A program made the position numbers and the translations under genes. From Heliocybe sulcata (lineage: Eukaryota > Basidiomycota > Agaricomycetes > Gloeophyllales > Gloeophyllaceae), in contig ML213512.1 of the NCBI GenBank assembly GCA_004369045.1, positions 680,330-741,363 of the forward strand: 61,034 nt of DNA. Reading direction: 5' to 3'. Below, in pieces: positions 58,931 to 61,034 of the stretch. Numbering within the stretch: the first letter of the stretch is position 1; every line of letters begins with the position of its first letter. The notes under the pieces were generated by a model. The model was not told the origin of the DNA and made no database searches. It saw only the letters and a list, made by a program, of their open reading frames with translations.

Positions 58931-60771
58931 CTAGAGAGCGCCAGCGGGCGCATTGTCCCTCTCCTCCGCAGGGCCCTTTGGGCCGATATGCGCTTCCTTC
59001 CCCAAGCAGTGCGCGCTCGCCTCATCCTCCTCCCCGTCGCTCTCCGCCTCCGCATCCTCGTTGCACTCGAACTCCGCCGCAATCACGCTGCTATCGTGCG
59101 ACCTCGCGCGACGCTCCGACCATGGGCGACGAATCAAGCTCGCCTCGGAGCGCAGAGTCTGCGAAGGACCCTGACCCACAAGCGACAGCGGCTGCACCGC
59201 GGACTCGAGCTCCTGCAGTCGCGCGCGGTTCGCATCAACCGCCTTGGCGGCCTCGCTGATCTCTGCGAAGGGCGCGTCAGTTGCCAAGTCACCACCCCCA
59301 AGTCTCGGCACGTACCTTCGCCCAGGTCCTCCTCGAGTTCGAAGATCCGGGTCTCCAGAACGCCACGGACCTGCTCGATGCGCGCGCGCAAGGATGCGTT
59401 CTCCTTCTGCTGGGCGGCCATCCACTCTCTGATCATTTTCACGTGGTACTCGGTGTTCGACTGGCGCGCCTCTTGATTGGTCGCGCGGAACTCGACGTCG
59501 ACGACGCGGTCAAGCGCAGACCTGGCATTGGTCGCGGTGGGCAGAGGCGGACTGCCAGCGCGCAACAACGCGAAGGGCTCCGCTTGCCCGTCGGCACCGT
59601 AAACCCACGTACCCGGCACTGAAGAGCGTCAGCAGATGCACTAAGCATAATGAGCAGTGGCGTACCTGGTCCCTCTACGCGCGCGGCCTTCTTCGGACGA
59701 CTTTCGACATCGACCGGCGCGGCCCTCTTCTCTCCCGCGTCCTTCCGAGTGCCTTGCGCACCCACCACAGGTCCGGCACCAGCCTTCGAACCAGACAGGC
59801 CCGGCGCGTTGTCGACCGCAGTCCCCTTCAGGCGTCGAACCTTGTATTCGACCTCGGTGGCGCGGCGTTGCCGCTCAGACTCGGGACGAGGCGGCACGTC
59901 CACGAAGACGGTCGGCGACGGCGCGCGACCCCCTGTTTGATCAAGCGTCAGTAACTGCGTGACTCTGTGAAAAGGACACCACTTACCACAAGCACCCTCC
60001 TTGCGCGCGCTGCCCACCTCCTGCTTCTTCGTATCCTTCGCGCCCGCACTCTTCGCACCCTCATCGGAGTTGGAACACCCCTTGCGCGCAAAGTTGCACG
60101 CGAGACACGAGGAGTTGGGCTTCGCACCAGCCCGCAACCAACAGGTGGTCCCCCTCGCTTGGCAGCACTCACACTACCCAAGAGTCAATACGAGCGCAGA
60201 CTAAACAACCACCGAATGTGCTTACCGGGGGAAAGAGCTGCTCGCCGGGCTCGATGATGCGCCCCGGGCGATGTTTTGCCCCTGTCGCGGGACCCTTGCC
60301 TTTGCCGTCGCGACTTCCTTCCTCCACCTCCTTCCCTTTCCCCTCCTTCTTGCGACCTTCGTCAACCACATCCTCCTCCGACTCGGGCGCGTTGGGCTTT
60401 TTCGCAGACAGCCGAGGGATGAGAAGCTCCACCTCATCGTCAGAAGCCACGCCGGAGTCAACGAGGGCCCACGGCAGGTTCGGGTGCGCGCGGCGGAGTG
60501 CGTCCACGACCGCCTCTGGCAGGAACTCGACGCTCGACTGCGCGAACTCCCACTCAGCAGCGGCGAGGATGGACGCGCCCAACGTCGGCTCAGGCTACAT
60601 CAAACAGGTGTCAGCGTGAAGGACGACGGGCGGCGGAAAAACACTTACAATCATACGACTGAGGCGGTGCTGCACCGCGTGAGCATCCAACTGGTCGGCC
60701 TTGAGCGCGGTACCGAGCTCGCTGATCGAAGCGCGGATGGACTTGGAGAGCTGGCGGGCCTGGTTGGACAT
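58931..60771 (-). CDS. Antisense Zn2Cys6-type protein encoded between pol and 3' LTR
   Basis: Six exons (minus): 60771-60649, 60594-60226, 60173-59987, 59932-59666, 59618-59316, 59262-58931. They give 526 residues with all joins in frame and introns of 47-54 nt with GT/AG ends in the antisense direction. The N-terminus is M-S-N-Q-A-R-Q-L-S-K-S-I-R. After an acidic Lys/Glu-rich region, the third exon encodes Cys165, 168, 175, 187, 190 and 197, i.e. C-X2-C-X6-C-X11-C-X2-C-X6-C, the spacing of fungal Zn2Cys6 binuclear clusters (an extra Cys167 is present). Next comes a basic segment (R-P-K-K-A-A-R), a coiled coil at about 355-435 (E-N-A-S-L-R-A-R-I-E-Q-V) and an acidic tail (E-A-E-S-D-G-E-E-D-E-A). 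This layout would fit a nuclear DNA-binding regulator, but function is inferred only from the motif. It starts 107 bp before the 3' LTR, so the LTR could act as its promoter. Confidence 0.8.
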
Positions 60772-60840
60772 GGTCGAACAAGCGACGGAGGCTGGCGTAG
60801 GCGACGAAGATGGGCGGAAAGTGAGCGGGTGATGGCGCTG

Positions 60841-60877
60841 CGAACTGAGGACAGTTCGATTTTAAGTCCGGGGGAGG
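60841..60877 (+). other. Polypurine tract next to the 3' LTR (PPT2)
   Basis: CGGGGGAGG directly before TGATACGG, the LTR start; primes plus-strand synthesis. The same ~40 bp occur at 58681-58720. Confidence 0.85.
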
Positions 60878-61034
60878 TGATACGGCCGATCAGGGTTCTG
60901 CGCTCCGAAAATGTGTTTTAGGGTTGTTTCGTGATCGCGGCGACATTGCGACTCTATTGCACGTTTGCTCGCCGCTGACAGCTCCTTGGAAGGCGAGCGA
61001 CGACTATACTGGCGACCCCGACTATTCACTCTGG
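60878..61034 (+). repeat. 3' LTR, first 157 bp
   Basis: Identical to 50821-50977 except for three clustered differences (AACACG against AATGTG). Cut by the window end. Confidence 0.95.

Larger units (their letters stand above)
50821..61034 (+). mobile_element. Ty3/Gypsy LTR retrotransposon with antisense cargo gene (3' end outside window)
   Basis: 5' LTR 50821-52332, primer-binding site, Gag-protease, RT, RNase H, integrase in Gypsy order, polypurine tract and the first 157 bp of the 3' LTR at 60878-61034. The two LTR starts differ at 3 clustered positions in 157. The element sits in copy B of the duplication after ACGG. The integrase follows RNase H and has a GPY-like C-terminus (Y-L-G-P-L-I-V-V); no chromodomain is visible. 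An antisense gene occupies about 2 kb between pol and the 3' LTR. Two frame breaks in pol make this copy non-autonomous as read. Confidence 0.95.

Overview
This looks like a nuclear contig from an agaricomycete (mushroom-forming) fungus, most likely a polypore-type wood decayer. The basis is dense genes with many GT-AG introns of about 46-66 nt, very small exons, lineage-typical families (a 7-TM protein with the W-x-W-F / F-D-W pattern, a MYND protein, short F-box-like proteins, a class-II style cytochrome P450), and Ty3/Gypsy LTR elements. One scaffold gap of 760 N lies at 46399-47158.

Left part (1-13.9 kb): repeat-rich. The 3' end of one LTR (to 901), a minus-strand solo LTR (3622-4982) and a plus-strand solo LTR (6637-8167) are recognisable. 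The two complete solo LTRs have the same 4-bp duplication, GCGG, and the fragment is also followed by GCGG. A two-exon gene for a 446-residue low-complexity protein sits between the opposed solo LTRs. From about 8.7 to 12.05 kb lies copy A of a segmental duplication, with a small two-exon gene.

Central part (14-41.6 kb): ordinary host genes. In order: a 4-TM membrane protein, a 10-exon secreted GH43 enzyme (minus), an F-box-like protein, a 10-exon GlcNAc-6-phosphate deacetylase (minus), a MYND-finger protein, two related small secreted precursors with an I-C-x-F-x-C core, a 12-exon 7-TM protein (minus), a 14-exon cytochrome P450, a second F-box-like protein and a 6-exon FAD-linked BBE-type oxidase (minus). 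The exon models were derived by hand; all join in frame, and the enzymes keep their catalytic motifs.

Right part (43-61 kb): copy B of the duplication (about 43.0-50.82 kb), broken up by later insertions. These are a roughly 2-kb segment with CGAACAGATGTG inverted repeats, a short repeat R1 that itself contains a 1188-bp terminal-inverted-repeat element carrying a RecQ-like helicase fragment with a perfect 9-bp target duplication, and finally a Ty3/Gypsy element (50821 to beyond the window end). That element holds Gag, protease, RT, RNase H and integrase with two compensating frame breaks. Between pol and the 3' LTR it carries an antisense six-exon gene for a 526-residue protein with a canonical Zn2Cys6 spacing. 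The polypurine tract and its flank are present twice, on both sides of the antisense gene.

The most unusual items are the antisense Zn2Cys6 gene inside the retrotransposon, the paired I-C-x-F-x-C precursors, and the nested TIR element with both filled and empty target sites in the same window.
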